Shown here one piece after another: positions 25,287 through 35,026 of a DNA stretch of 64,000 nt (its first letter is position 1; every line of letters begins with the position of its first letter). A program made the translations under genes and the position numbers. The notes under the pieces were generated by a model. It had not been told where the DNA came from, did no database searches, and was given only the letters and a program-made list of their open reading frames with translations. The DNA lies in assembly GCF_029892425.1 (NCBI RefSeq), contig NZ_JARXWB010000002.1, positions 186,001 to 250,000 of the forward strand, given 5' to 3'. This stretch comes from Bradyrhizobium sp. BR13661 (GTDB taxonomy: Bacteria; Pseudomonadota; Alphaproteobacteria; Rhizobiales; Xanthobacteraceae).

Positions 25287-26126
25287 TCAGTTGAGGGCGA
25301 GCTGCTCTTGGAGAATCTTGCGCTCGCCTTTCGAGACTTGCCGAAACTTCGTCGGCGACATACCGGCGGCGCGATGAAAGGTGCGGACGAAGTTGGAGAG
25401 GTCGCCGAAACCGACGTCATAGGCGATGTCGGTGACCGCGATGTCATCATCTGTCAGCAGTCGCGCCGCGTGCCGCAGCCGCGAGCGCACCAGATATTGA
25501 TGCGGGGTGACGCCAAGCACGTTGGAGAACAGCCGCAGGAAGTGGAACGGGCTTAAGTCCGCCAGGCGTGCGGCCTGTTCGAGATCGATCCCGACATGCG
25601 AATTGTCGTCAATCCACAAGGCGGCCTCGACGGCGCGGCGGCGGTCGCGTGCCGTGGGCGAGGCCGGCTTGCGCGGCTTGCCCGAAACGACATCGACAAA
25701 ACGGCCGGCGAGAATCTGGCCGACTTCGTCAAGACCAAGATCGCTATCGCCATCTACCGCCGTCTGGGCGAGCTCGCCCAGCACCATCAGCTCGGGCAGC
25801 GGCGGCGTGGCGCCGACCTGCCAGGTCTCGCGCCGTCCGCCCAGCGTCTCGACCAGATCCTCGCTGAAGAAGAATGACAGGCAGACGTCGCCGCAGACAT
25901 GCTCATGCGTGCAGGTGTATTCGTCACCGGGCGCACCGACCAGCAGCGAGCCCGCCACCAGCTCGAAGAAGCCGGCGCGGCAATGGCAGCCGAAGCTGCC
26001 CGAGCGGACATAGGCGATGGAATGACCCGTGCGGCACTCGGCGAATGGCTTGTCGCCCGGTCCCGCGTCGCAGCGAAACTCGGAGACCGTCATCGCGTCT
26101 GACGTCAGCAGCGTGGTCGCGTCCAT
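25287..26126 (-). CDS. AraC-family regulator with Cys-rich sensor domain
   Basis: The 279-residue product ends in two helix-turn-helix motifs of the AraC type ([33 protein letters not shown] and [34 protein letters not shown]). The N-terminal domain is cupin-like and unusually rich in Cys: residues 19, 31, 47, 49, 72, 78 and 82, several in CxC or [11 protein letters not shown] arrangements. That suggests metal or thiol chemistry in sensing. It lies 9 bases after ogt and before VOC and SRPBCC genes. It lacks the Ada N-terminal domain. Confidence 0.85.
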   Translation of the reverse strand: MDATTLLTSDAMTVSEFRCDAGPGDKPFAECRTGHSIAYVRSGSFGCHCRAGFFELVAGSLLVGAPGDEYTCTHEHVCGDVCLSFFFSEDLVETLGGRRETWQVGATPPLPELMVLGELAQTAVDGDSDLGLDEVGQILAGRFVDVVSGKPRKPASPTARDRRRAVEAALWIDDNSHVGIDLEQAARLADLSPFHFLRLFSNVLGVTPHQYLVRSRLRHAARLLTDDDIAVTDIAYDVGFGDLSNFVRTFHRAAGMSPTKFRQVSKGERKILQEQLALN

Positions 26127-26135
26127 TCCACCTAT

Positions 26136-26714
26136 CTAGGAGGGGGAGCGCGGCGGGGCAACGGGCAGCAACACCTCGAACAGCGTCTTGCTGGCGATCG
26201 GGTGGGCGCCTTCCAGCGCCAGCAGCCGTCGCTTGGAGATCACCCCGCCATAGGGCGAGATCCGGTCGGCATAGCTGCCGGCCTCGAGCACCCGGTGGCA
26301 AGGCACGATGATCATGTAGGGATTCCTGGAAATCGCCTGCGCCACCGAATGCGCGGCGCCGGAGGCGCCCAGCGCCTTGGCGATCTCGTGATAGGTGCGC
26401 GTCTCCCCGCGCGGGATGGTGCAGGTGTATTCGTAGACCCGCCGGTTGAAGGCCGGCACGCCGCCGGCATCGAGGCTGACGTCGGAAAAATCGGGATCGC
26501 TGCCCTGCAGCAAGCCCACGATGCCCTCGATCGCGAGCTCGGTGTTGAGCGGCGCCGCCTGCTCGCGCGCCTCCGGATGAAGCTGGAAAATCCGGCGGCG
26601 GGTGTCGATCTCCCGCGCCTCGGGCAATTGCACGGCCACCACGCCGGAATTGCTCCAGACGATGCCGCACCGGCCTATGGCCGTGTCAAAGATTGCGTAA
26701 GCGCGCCCCACCAT
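26136..26714 (-). CDS. ogt: Methylated-DNA--protein-cysteine S-methyltransferase (Ogt)
   Basis: Suicide repair protein that takes the alkyl group from O6-alkylguanine onto its own Cys. The 192-residue product has the active-site motif IVPCHRVL, the helix-turn-helix with arginine finger (TYHEIAKALGASGAAHSVAQAISRNP) and the C-terminal YGGVISKRRLLALEG. Start 26714 is chosen; a GTG at 26726 is possible. The next gene, an AraC regulator, follows after 9 bases, recalling the AraC-Ogt fusion in Ada, but here as separate proteins. Confidence 0.92.
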   Translation of the reverse strand: MVGRAYAIFDTAIGRCGIVWSNSGVVAVQLPEAREIDTRRRIFQLHPEAREQAAPLNTELAIEGIVGLLQGSDPDFSDVSLDAGGVPAFNRRVYEYTCTIPRGETRTYHEIAKALGASGAAHSVAQAISRNPYMIIVPCHRVLEAGSYADRISPYGGVISKRRLLALEGAHPIASKTLFEVLLPVAPPRSPS

Positions 26715-26821
26715 GCACAGCCCCACTCAGTGCACGTTTCTCCCCCGACATCAGATCATAACACCGTCACAATTCCGCGCACCTGGAATCTTACCAGGAC
26801 GTTAACATCCGTCCGGCTGGG

Positions 26822-26842
26822 GGCGCCAAACCGCTTGGCGCC
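26822..26842. repeat. Hairpin upstream of tRNA-Gly
   Basis: GGCGCCAA (26822-26829) and TTGGCGCC (26835-26842) form a perfect 8-base stem with loop ACCGC. It lies 47 bases before the tRNA gene, in the gap shared with the divergent ogt. The function is unclear; it may be an operator-like site. Confidence 0.5.
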
Positions 26843-26888
26843 GGACGCCGTCTCGGCTAATCAGAGCGGGCACGGAGCACGTGCATCT

Positions 26889-26962
26889 GCGGGCGTAGTT
26901 CAATGGTAGAACGGCAGCTTCCCAAGCTGCATACGAGGGTTCGATTCCCTTCGCCCGCTCCA
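26889..26962 (+). tRNA. tRNA-Gly, anticodon CCC
   Basis: The cloverleaf is complete: acceptor stem GCGGGCG with CGCCCGC, D-arm with GTTCAATGGTAGAAC, anticodon stem GCAGC with GCTGC, loop TTCCCAA with anticodon CCC at 26921-26923, T-arm GAGGG TTCGATT CCCTT, discriminator T, and an encoded CCA (26960-26962). It reads GGG glycine codons. The rpiB start codon follows only 17 bases later with no terminator between. Confidence 0.97.
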
Positions 26963-26979
26963 AATTCCTGGAACAGCGA

Positions 26980-27429
26980 ATGACCGACAAGGACGAGAGC
27001 GCAGGCTTGGTCGCGATTGCCTGTGACCATGGGGGCTTTGCCCTCAAGGACGCCCTGAAAGCGGCGCTGCCTGATGTGAAGTGGCTCGACCTCGGCACCG
27101 ATAGTGCCGCCTCCGTCGACTATCCCGACTTCGCCCACAAGCTTGCCGATGCCATCAAGTCCGGGAAGGCCGGGCGCGGCGTTCTGGTCTGCGGATCGGG
27201 CATCGGCATTTCCATTGCTGCCAACCGGCATGCACACATCCGTTGCGCGCTCGTGCACGATGTCACCGGCGCGCGGCTGTGCCGCCAGCACAATGACGCG
27301 AATGTTCTGGCGCTGGGCGGACGGACGACCGGCGACGTGGTCGCGAAAGAATGCGTCGAAGCATTCCTCAACACCGCCTTCGAAGGCGGTCGCCATCAGA
27401 AGCGCATCGACAAGCTGAGTTCCTGCTAG
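26980..27429 (+). CDS. rpiB: Ribose-5-phosphate isomerase B-type protein
   Basis: RpiB/LacAB-family sugar-phosphate isomerase interconverting ribose 5-phosphate and ribulose 5-phosphate. The 149-residue product shows IACDHGGFALKDALK, DYPDFAHKLADAI, the catalytic-Cys loop GVLVCGSGIGISIAANRHAHIRCALVHD, and NDANVLALGGRTTGDVVAKECVEAFLNTAFEGGRHQKRIDKL. The start at 26980 is 17 bases after tRNA-Gly, so the mRNA may be released by tRNA 3' processing. The family call is firm; whether the true substrate is ribose 5-phosphate or another aldose phosphate is less certain. Confidence 0.92.
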   Translation: MTDKDESAGLVAIACDHGGFALKDALKAALPDVKWLDLGTDSAASVDYPDFAHKLADAIKSGKAGRGVLVCGSGIGISIAANRHAHIRCALVHDVTGARLCRQHNDANVLALGGRTTGDVVAKECVEAFLNTAFEGGRHQKRIDKLSSC

Positions 27430-27436
27430 GTCCCAT

Positions 27437-28432
27437 TCAGCTCGGCAAGCTCCTCAGGAATTCGACAATCGCCGTGTTCACCTCCTGCGGCCGCTCCTGC
27501 TGCGTCCAGTGTCCGCAGCCCGGCAGCATCTTGATCTCGCGCAGCTGCGGCACCCATTGCTTCATGTTGGCGAGATGCTCGGCCGCGCCGGGAAAGGCGA
27601 TGACCATGTCGAGGTCACCTGCGACGAACAGCGTGGGCACGGTTACCTTCACGCCCTCGAACGCGCCCATCAGCTCCCAGTTGCGGTCGATGTTGCGATA
27701 GTAGTTGAGCGGCCCGCGAAACCCGCTGCGGGCGAATTCGGCGGCGTAATAATCGAGGTCGGCGGCGCTGAGCCATGACGGCAGCGGCACCTGCATCTTT
27801 GGCAGCATGCCGTCCTTGCGCGAGACCATGCCGACGCCCTTGGACGGCTGTCCGCTCGCGGCCGCCATGGCACGAATGGCTGTGACGCCATCGCCGGAGC
27901 CGCCGAACAGCATGGCGGCAAGCGTCTTGCGCGGGTCCGCCTCGAACTCCGCTTCGGCGACGCCAGGCTCCTGAAAGTACAGTTGATAGAACTGGGCTTC
28001 CTCGGTCCGCGGCATGACGCTGGTCGGCCGTACCTCGCTGCGCGGGCGATAAGGCACGCTGAGAATGGCAGCGGCGCGAAAACGGTCGGGGCGCAGCCGC
28101 GCCGCGTGCCAGGCGATCCCCGCACCCCAGTCATGGCCGACGATGATGGCGCTCTTTGCTTCGAACGCATCGAGCACGCCGATGAGATCGCCGATCATAT
28201 GGAAGATCGTGTACTGGTCGATCGCCTCGGGCTTGTCACTCTTGCCGTAGCCGCGCATGTCGGGCGCGACGGCCTGATAGCCGGCCGCGGCCAGCGCCTC
28301 GAGCTGGTGACGCCAGGAGTACCAACTCTCCGGAAAGCCGTGGCAGAGCAGCACCATCGGACCCTCGCCCTGTTCGGCGACGTTGAGGCTGATGCCGTTG
28401 GCCTTGATCGTCCGCTGCGTCGGTCCGCTCAT
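27437..28432 (-). CDS. Alpha/beta-fold epoxide hydrolase
   Basis: The 331-residue product is an alpha/beta hydrolase of the soluble epoxide hydrolase type. It has the oxyanion motif HGFPESWYSWRHQ, nucleophile Asp in GHDWGAGIAWHAA, cap-domain tyrosines, acid Asp in FVAGDLDMV, and catalytic His in GCGHWTQQERP. GGAGGCGATGAC precedes ATG 28432; an in-frame start 12 codons earlier is less likely. It converges on rpiB and is divergent from the XRE-cupin regulator, with an inverted repeat (28459-28473) in between. Confidence 0.88.
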   Translation of the reverse strand: MSGPTQRTIKANGISLNVAEQGEGPMVLLCHGFPESWYSWRHQLEALAAAGYQAVAPDMRGYGKSDKPEAIDQYTIFHMIGDLIGVLDAFEAKSAIIVGHDWGAGIAWHAARLRPDRFRAAAILSVPYRPRSEVRPTSVMPRTEEAQFYQLYFQEPGVAEAEFEADPRKTLAAMLFGGSGDGVTAIRAMAAASGQPSKGVGMVSRKDGMLPKMQVPLPSWLSAADLDYYAAEFARSGFRGPLNYYRNIDRNWELMGAFEGVKVTVPTLFVAGDLDMVIAFPGAAEHLANMKQWVPQLREIKMLPGCGHWTQQERPQEVNTAIVEFLRSLPS

Positions 28433-28458
28433 GTCATCGCCTCCACGGTGCATTGTCG

Positions 28459-28473
28459 TTAGGTGCATCCTAA
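28459..28473. promoter_or_regulatory. Candidate operator between epoxide hydrolase and XRE regulator
   Basis: The inverted repeat TTAGG-TGCAT-CCTAA lies 26 bases from the epoxide hydrolase start and 131 bases from the XRE start. A divergently encoded HTH regulator is the natural candidate to bind it. This is positional inference only. Confidence 0.35.
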
Positions 28474-28604
28474 ACGTTGCTCACCGGCGCGCAAACATTC
28501 CAATATATTAGCCTCTCGCCCCCGGCACGCACCGCTTCTCCGTCCTAAGCTTCTCCCGTCCGGCGGATGCGGTCCAGGTGCCGGGCGATGTTCGGAGTGA
28601 GGCC

Positions 28605-29186
28605 ATGGACCAGCAACAACTCGACAGGGCGATCGGTCGCCGCTTGAAGACCCTGAGGACGCAGGCCGGCATGACGTTAAATGAACTGGCAGCGCGATCC
28701 GGCGTCAGCCGGGCCATGATCGGGCGGGTCGAGCGGGCGCAGAGCAGCGCCACCGCAGCGCTGCTCAACAAGCTCTGCGCGGCGCTCGATGTCTCGCTAA
28801 GTGACGTCGTCGCGCTTTCGGAGAAGCCGCCGGAGCGGCTGACGCGGCTCGCCGACCAGCCGCAATGGCGCGACCCCGATAGCGGCTACCGGCGGCGCCA
28901 TGCCTCGCCGGTCGATGCGGCAAGCGGCATCGAGATCATCGTCGTCGACATGCCGGCCGGTGCGCGGGTGCCCTACAGCCCCTGGGGCCGCAACGCCTTT
29001 ACCCAGCAACTCCTGATGCTGGAGGGGGCAGTCTGCGTGCATATCGACGCCAAGACGGTGCGCCTGCGCGAAGGCGACTGCCTCGACTTCGACGTCATGC
29101 GCGCCGTGACCTTCGAGAACGAAACCAAACAGGATGCCCGCTACGTCATCATCACGCGGCGCGGCACCTCTTACGGGAAAATATGA
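28605..29186 (+). CDS. XRE-family regulator with C-terminal cupin domain
   Basis: The 193-residue product has an N-terminal Cro/C1-type helix-turn-helix (LKTLRTQAGMTLNELAARSGVSRAMIGRVERAQSSATAALLNKLCAALDVSLSDV) followed by a cupin domain (about 110-185, EIIVVDMPAGARVPYSPWG and VCVHIDAKTVRLREGDCLDF). This class often controls amino-acid or polyamine metabolism and neighbouring acetyltransferases. GGAGTGAGGCC precedes ATG 28605. Its stop overlaps the ATG of the following acetyltransferase gene, so they form one transcript. Confidence 0.88.
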   Translation: MDQQQLDRAIGRRLKTLRTQAGMTLNELAARSGVSRAMIGRVERAQSSATAALLNKLCAALDVSLSDVVALSEKPPERLTRLADQPQWRDPDSGYRRRHASPVDAASGIEIIVVDMPAGARVPYSPWGRNAFTQQLLMLEGAVCVHIDAKTVRLREGDCLDFDVMRAVTFENETKQDARYVIITRRGTSYGKI

Positions 29187-29698
29187 TGTCGCTGATCGTG
29201 CGGGACGCAACGCTCGAGGATGCCGGGGACATCCTCGCCATCTACAATTTCGCCGCGATCAACACCACGGCGGTCTGGACCGACGGGCCGGCCGATCTGG
29301 ACTCGCGGCGTGAATGGGTCCGCGCACGGCAGCAAGCGGGTTATCCCGTGCTGGTCGCGATGAAGGCCCGGGACGTCGTCGGCTTCGCCTCGTTCGGCGA
29401 TTTCCGTCCCTTCCCCGGCTATCGCCACACCGTGGAGAATTCCGTCTATGTCGACGAGCGGCATCATCGCGCAGGCATCGGCCGCAGCCTGCTGGCTACG
29501 CTGATCGAACGAGCCGCGGCGCTCAACAAGCACGCCATGATCGCCGGGATCGAGGCCCTCAATGCCGGCTCGATCGGCCTGCACGCCTCGCTCGGCTTTG
29601 TCGAGGTCGCCCGCATGCCGGAGGTCGGCTGCAAGTTCGGCCGCTGGCTCGATCTTGTCTTCATGCAGAAGACGCTTGCAAGCCAAGTGAAACCTTGA
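29183..29698 (+). CDS. GNAT N-acetyltransferase, phosphinothricin-acetyltransferase-like
   Basis: The 171-residue GNAT-fold enzyme resembles the Pat/YwnH group (amino-acid analogue acetylation): VRDATLEDAGDILAIYNFAAINTTAVWT, then FASFGDFRPFPGYRHTVENSVYVDERHHRAGIGRSLLATLIERA, where HHRAGIG is the acetyl-CoA loop. EALNAGSIGLHASLGFVEVARMPEVGCKFGRWLDLVFMQK completes the fold. It overlaps the XRE-cupin gene by 4 bases. Its stop codon lies inside the first unit of a 13-base tandem repeat. Confidence 0.85.
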   Translation: MMSLIVRDATLEDAGDILAIYNFAAINTTAVWTDGPADLDSRREWVRARQQAGYPVLVAMKARDVVGFASFGDFRPFPGYRHTVENSVYVDERHHRAGIGRSLLATLIERAAALNKHAMIAGIEALNAGSIGLHASLGFVEVARMPEVGCKFGRWLDLVFMQKTLASQVKP

Positions 29699-29755
29699 CG
29701 CGAAACCTTGACGTGAAACCTTGACGTGAAACCTTGACGTGAAACCTTGACGTGA
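29687..29755. repeat. Five tandem copies of a 13-base unit (GTGAAACCTTGAC)
   Basis: Units start at 29687, 29700, 29713, 29726 and 29739; a partial GTGA starts at 29752. Only the second unit differs (GCG for GTG). Copy 1 holds the stop codon of the upstream acetyltransferase gene, and the array ends 5 bases before the ATG of the next. Near-identity of the units points to recent slippage expansion. Each unit carries TTGAC. Confidence 0.95.
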
Positions 29756-29759
29756 GGCC

Positions 29760-30230
29760 ATGACGATGCAGATCCGCACCGGCGACACCTTCGATCCGCG
29801 CGTCGTCGCGCTGCTCGACCACCACGTCACGGCGGCGCGGGCGCAGACCGCTCCGGGCAGCGCGCATGCGCTCGATCTCGCAGGCCTTCGCGCTAGCGAC
29901 GTCGCGTTCTGGACCGGCTGGGACGGCGAGACGCTGGTTGCGACCGGCGCGCTGAAGATGCTTTCCGCCGGGCTCGGCGAGGTGAAGTCGATGCACACGC
30001 TGCAGACGACACGCCGGCGCGGCTTTGGTGGCCTGATGCTCCGCCACATCATCGCAGAGGCGCGCAAGCGTGACATGACGCGGCTCAGCCTCGAGACCGG
30101 CTCCTGGGATTATTTCAAGCCGGCGCACGCGCTCTACCGGGCCCACGGCTTCGTGCCCTGCGCCCCGTTCGAGGGCTATGTCGAGGACCCCAACAGCCTT
30201 TTCCTGACGCTCGATCTGACAGGCGGTTAG
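29760..30230 (+). CDS. GNAT N-acetyltransferase
   Basis: The 156-residue GNAT-fold protein shows VKSMHTLQTTRRRGFGGLMLRHIIAEARKRDMTRLSLETGS, containing the acetyl-CoA binding RRRGFGG loop, and YFKPAHALYRAHGFVPCAPFEGYVEDPNSLFLTLDL at the end. It is of the PanM/YafP-like small acetyltransferase type; the substrate is unknown. A GAGG sits at 29754-29757, better spaced for the second ATG (29766) than for the first (29760), so the true product may be two residues shorter. The tandem repeat array forms its leader. Confidence 0.82.
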   Translation: MTMQIRTGDTFDPRVVALLDHHVTAARAQTAPGSAHALDLAGLRASDVAFWTGWDGETLVATGALKMLSAGLGEVKSMHTLQTTRRRGFGGLMLRHIIAEARKRDMTRLSLETGSWDYFKPAHALYRAHGFVPCAPFEGYVEDPNSLFLTLDLTGG

Positions 30231-30321
30231 GGCAGAGTGCAATGCAACCGCGGCTCGAAAATATAGCCGGGCCCCTCAAAATGAGTTGCGTACCTCAAAA
30301 CGCCTCTGCTAGCCTTCAGGG

Positions 30322-31380
30322 ATGGCCCAAGAGACTTCCGAAGGTTTGATCGCCTCCGCTGCGCTGACGCTGAAAGACATCGCCCGCGAGGCCGGCGTAA
30401 GTCTCGCAACGGTCGATCGCGTCCTGCATAACCGTCCCGGCGTGCGGCCGGCGACGGTGCGGCGCGTCCAGGAGATCATCGCGCGCAACGCCTTCCAGCC
30501 GCATGTGGCCGCCGCCGAGCTCGCCCGCGGCCGCGCCCGCCGCTTCGCCTTCGTGATGCCGACGGGGGCAAACCCGTTCATGCAGCAGATCGAGGCCTAT
30601 CTCGGCGAGATGTCGGCGTGGCTCTCGGCCCGCCGTCTCAATGTCGAGCTGATCAATACGGATGTGTTCGATCCCTCCGTGCTCGCAGCCTCGCTCGAGG
30701 CGTTGTCGGGCGAATATGACGGCGTTGCCGTGGTGGCGCTGGATCACCCGGCCGTGCGCGCCGCCATCAACGACCTCGTCGATGGTGGCACCAAGGTCGT
30801 GACGCTGGTGTCCGACGTGCCGTCGTCGCGCCGTCACCATTATGTCGGCATCGACAACATCGCCGCGGGTCGTACGGCCGGCGCGCTGGTTGGGCGTCTG
30901 GTCGGCCAAAAGCCCGGCCGGATCGCCATCATCGCGGGATCGCAAGGCCTGCGCGACCACGCCGAGCGTATTTTTGGCTTCAATCAGGTGATGGGGTCGG
31001 AATTTTCGCACCTCGACATCCTGCCACTGCTCGAGGGGCGCGACGACGATGATCGCTCCGAGCAGCTGATATCGCGGTTGCTCGGCAAGCATCCCGACAT
31101 CGTCGGCCTCTACAATGTCGGCGCCGGCACGCAAGGCGTAGCCAACGCCTTGACCGAGGCGGGGCGTGGCAAGGAGATCGTATTCGTCGCCCACGATCTC
31201 ACGGCGATGACGCGACGACTGTTGCTGCAGGGCACGCTGGATGTCGCGATCTCGCAGAACCCGGGGCACGAGGCGCGCGCCGCCGTGCGCGTGCTGCTGT
31301 CGCTTGCGCGCAACGAGCCGATCTTGAGTGAACAGGAGAAGATCCGCATCGACATCCTGATGCGGGACAATCTGCCGTAG
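30322..31380 (+). CDS. LacI-family transcriptional regulator of the sugar operon
   Basis: The 352-residue product has a LacI-type HTH with hinge helix (TLKDIAREAGVSLATVDRVLHNRPGVRPATVRRVQEI) and a periplasmic-binding-protein-like effector domain (RFAFVMPTGANPFMQQIEAYL, PSSRRHHYVGIDNIAAGRTAGALVGRL, ALTEAGRGKEIVFVAHDL). It lies directly before xylB on the same strand. A duplicated CCTCAAAA motif (30274-30281 and 30293-30300) in its own upstream region could be part of an operator. A sugar effector is inferred from context. Confidence 0.88.
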   Translation: MAQETSEGLIASAALTLKDIAREAGVSLATVDRVLHNRPGVRPATVRRVQEIIARNAFQPHVAAAELARGRARRFAFVMPTGANPFMQQIEAYLGEMSAWLSARRLNVELINTDVFDPSVLAASLEALSGEYDGVAVVALDHPAVRAAINDLVDGGTKVVTLVSDVPSSRRHHYVGIDNIAAGRTAGALVGRLVGQKPGRIAIIAGSQGLRDHAERIFGFNQVMGSEFSHLDILPLLEGRDDDDRSEQLISRLLGKHPDIVGLYNVGAGTQGVANALTEAGRGKEIVFVAHDLTAMTRRLLLQGTLDVAISQNPGHEARAAVRVLLSLARNEPILSEQEKIRIDILMRDNLP

Positions 31381-31472
31381 CCGAAAGGCGCGGCGCCAGG
31401 CTTTTTAATGAGACCGATTGCCGGAAGCGCGACGTCAGATCGCGCGCAGCAACAGGGAAGGGGAGGACGGAC

Positions 31473-32930
31473 TTGTATCTCGGAATCGACATCGGCACGT
31501 CTGGTGTGAAAGCGGTGCTCGTGAACGAGGCTGGCGCGGTGGTCGCGACGGCCGCGCGCGAGCTTGCGCTGTCGCATCCGCAGCCGCTGTGGTCCGAGCA
31601 GGACCCGGATTCGTGGGTCGAGGCCGCGACCGGCGCCGTCGATGATCTCGCTGCCGCGCATCCGCGTGATGTCGCCGGCGTGCGCGGCATCGGTCTCTCC
31701 GGCCAGATGCACGGAGCGACGTTGCTCGGTGACGACGGCCGTCCGCTGCGCCCGGCGATCCTCTGGAATGACGGCAGGTCTCATGTCGAATGCGAGCGGC
31801 TCGAGCGTCGATGCCCGTCGCTGCATGCGATCGCCGGCAATCTCGCGATGCCGGGATTCACCGCGCCAAAACTGCTCTGGGTCGCCGGGCATGAACCGCA
31901 CATTTTCGAGCGCGTCGCAAAGGTGCTGCTGCCAAAGGCCTATGTCCGCTACCGCCTGACCGGCGAGATGGTCGAGGACATGTCGGATGCCGCCGGAACG
32001 CTCTGGCTCGACGTCGGCCAGCGCCGCTGGTCGGCCCTGCTGCTCCACGCCACCGGGCTCGATCTGCACCATATGCCACGCCTGGTCGAGGGCAGCGAGG
32101 CGAGCGCAACGCTTGCGGGCGAGTTCGCGCAACGCTGGGGAATGGCGAAGAACGTGGTCGTAGCCGGCGGCGCCGGCGACAACGCGGCGAGCGCGATCGG
32201 GTTAGGGGCGATCGCGCCTGGCGATGCCTTCCTGTCGCTCGGCACCTCCGGCGTCATCTTCCGCGTCACCGACAATTTTGCGCCGGCGCCGGCCTCGGCC
32301 GTGCACGCCTTCTGTCATGCGTTGCCCGGCCTCTGGCACCAGATGGGCGTGATGCTTTCGGCCGCCGCGTCGCTCGCGTGGCTCTCCAGCGTGATGGCGA
32401 CGCCGGCAGCGTCGCTGCTCGCGCCGCTCGGCGACATCGTGGCCGGACCAGGCTCGGTGAAGTTTCTCCCTTATCTCGATGGCGAGCGCACGCCCCATAA
32501 CGATGCGGCCGCAGCCGGCGCCTTCGTCGGCTTGCGCGGCGCCACCGGGCGCGACGCCATGGTGCAGGCCGTGCTCGAAGGTGTTGCCTTTGCCGCACGC
32601 GATAATCTTGCGGCGCTCGCCAGTGCCAGCTCGGCCATCCCGGAAGTCGACCTTGTCGGCGGCGGCTCGCGCTCGGCGCTCTGGGCGCAGATCTGCGCCG
32701 ACGTGCTCGGCATTCCCGTGCACCGCGTCGAGGAGGGCGAGGTCGGCGCCGCGCTCGGCGCTGCCAGGCTCGGCCGGCTCGCCGTCACCGGCGAACATCC
32801 CGCGCAAGTCTGCACGCGTCCGCGGCGCCTTGCGACATTCACCCCAAACCCGTCGCGCACTGCGGCCTATGACGAGGCCTATCAGCAGTGGCGCAAGCTC
32901 TATCCCGCGCTGAAGGAGTTTTCCCTGTGA
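31473..32930 (+). CDS. xylB: Xylulokinase XylB
   Basis: FGGY-family kinase converting D-xylulose to xylulose 5-phosphate. The 485-residue product starts [16 protein letters not shown], has [12 protein letters not shown] (xylulokinase-type MHG motif), AILWNDGR, the [16 protein letters not shown] phosphate loop, and [18 protein letters not shown] near the end. The start codon is TTG at 31473, preceded by a strong GGGGAGGACGG site. Its stop overlaps the GTG start of xylA. Confidence 0.94.
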   Translation: MYLGIDIGTSGVKAVLVNEAGAVVATAARELALSHPQPLWSEQDPDSWVEAATGAVDDLAAAHPRDVAGVRGIGLSGQMHGATLLGDDGRPLRPAILWNDGRSHVECERLERRCPSLHAIAGNLAMPGFTAPKLLWVAGHEPHIFERVAKVLLPKAYVRYRLTGEMVEDMSDAAGTLWLDVGQRRWSALLLHATGLDLHHMPRLVEGSEASATLAGEFAQRWGMAKNVVVAGGAGDNAASAIGLGAIAPGDAFLSLGTSGVIFRVTDNFAPAPASAVHAFCHALPGLWHQMGVMLSAAASLAWLSSVMATPAASLLAPLGDIVAGPGSVKFLPYLDGERTPHNDAAAAGAFVGLRGATGRDAMVQAVLEGVAFAARDNLAALASASSAIPEVDLVGGGSRSALWAQICADVLGIPVHRVEEGEVGAALGAARLGRLAVTGEHPAQVCTRPRRLATFTPNPSRTAAYDEAYQQWRKLYPALKEFSL

Positions 32931-34249
32931 ACGCGTTACCCAAATTCTTCGGCGCCGCCGACCCGGTCGCCTATGGCGGCACGGACGCCAAGAACCCCCT
33001 GGCCTTCCGCTGGTATGACAAGGACCGCGTCGTGCGCGGCAAGCGGCTCGAGGATCATCTGCGCTTTGCGGTCTGCTACTGGCATTCGTTCTGCTGGCCC
33101 GGCGGCGATCCCTTCGGCGGCGAGACATTCCTGCGCCCGTGGCATCATGGCTCCGACGCCATGGCGATGGCGCGCGCCAAGGCCGACATCGCCTTCGAGC
33201 TGTTTCGTTTGCTCGACGTGCCCTTCTTCACGTTCCACGATGTCGATGCCGCGCCGGAAGGCGCGACGCTTGCCGAATCCGTCGCCAACCTCAATGCGAT
33301 CGGCGACATCTTCGAGACAAAGATGGCTTCGGCGAAGGTGCGGCTGCTGTGGGGCACGGCGAACCTGTTCACGCATCGCCGCTACATGGCGGGAGCGGCG
33401 ACCAATCCCGATCCTGACATCTTCACCTATGCCGCCGGCCAGGTCCGGGCTGCGCTCGAGGTGACGAACCGGCTCGGCGGACAGAACTATGTGCTGTGGG
33501 GCGGCCGCGAAGGCTACGAGACCCTGCTCAACACCGATCTCAAGCGCGAGCTCGACCAGCTCGGCCGCTTCGTCTCGCTCGTCGTCGAGCACAAGCACAA
33601 GATCGGCTTCAAGGGCCCGCTCCTGATCGAGCCCAAGCCGAAGGAGCCGACCAAGCACCAATATGATTTCGACGTCGCCACCTGCTACGGCTTCCTGCAA
33701 CGTTACGACCTGCTCGAGGACGTCAAGCTCAACATCGAGCAGAACCATGCCATCCTCGCCGGCCATTCCTTCCAGCACGAGGTGGCGCTGGCCCAGGCGC
33801 TCGGCGTGTTCGGCTCGCTCGACATCAACAGAGGCGATGATCTGCTCGGTTGGGACACCGACCAGTTCGCCATGAACGTGGGCGAGCTGGCACTGGTGTT
33901 CCACGACATGATCAAGGCAGGCGGCTTCTCCACCGGCGGTCTCAATTTCGATGCCAAGATCAGGCGCCAGTCGATCGACCCCGACGATCTCATCCACGCC
34001 CATGTCGGCTCGATGGATGCCTGCGCACGGGCGCTGCTCGCAGCAGCCGACATGCTCGACGCGGAGGCGCTGACCGGGCCGCTCACTGAGCGCTATGCCG
34101 GATGGGACAATAGCGAGGGGCAGGCGATCATGGCAGGCAAACGTTCGCTCGCCGAACTCTCCGATCGCGCGCTTGCTTCCGGCTTCGATCCGCAGCCGCG
34201 GTCGGGCCGCCAGGAATATCTCGAATCTCTCGTCAACCGGTACGTCTGA
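32927..34249 (+). CDS. xylA: Xylose isomerase XylA
   Basis: Metal-dependent isomerase of D-xylose to D-xylulose. The 440-residue product has the family hallmarks: [13 protein letters not shown] (catalytic His/Asp), [78 protein letters not shown], and [15 protein letters not shown]. The GTG at 32927 overlaps the xylB stop; starting earlier would run into xylB, and this start gives the usual length. The order xylB-xylA with shared bases indicates coupling. Confidence 0.96.
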   Translation: MNALPKFFGAADPVAYGGTDAKNPLAFRWYDKDRVVRGKRLEDHLRFAVCYWHSFCWPGGDPFGGETFLRPWHHGSDAMAMARAKADIAFELFRLLDVPFFTFHDVDAAPEGATLAESVANLNAIGDIFETKMASAKVRLLWGTANLFTHRRYMAGAATNPDPDIFTYAAGQVRAALEVTNRLGGQNYVLWGGREGYETLLNTDLKRELDQLGRFVSLVVEHKHKIGFKGPLLIEPKPKEPTKHQYDFDVATCYGFLQRYDLLEDVKLNIEQNHAILAGHSFQHEVALAQALGVFGSLDINRGDDLLGWDTDQFAMNVGELALVFHDMIKAGGFSTGGLNFDAKIRRQSIDPDDLIHAHVGSMDACARALLAAADMLDAEALTGPLTERYAGWDNSEGQAIMAGKRSLAELSDRALASGFDPQPRSGRQEYLESLVNRYV

Positions 34250-34261
34250 GCGAGGCCGAGC

Positions 34262-35025
<764 letters not shown>

Positions 35026-35026
<1 letters not shown>

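Noticed and set aside
25287-26126. Ada-type methyl-phosphotriester sensor
   Set aside because: Despite the adjacent ogt gene and many Cys, the Ada N-terminal Cys4 zinc-domain pattern is not present; the N-terminus looks cupin-like.
29687-29755. CRISPR-like repeat array
   Set aside because: The units are directly adjacent with no spacers and only 13 bases long, and no cas genes are nearby. It is a simple tandem repeat.
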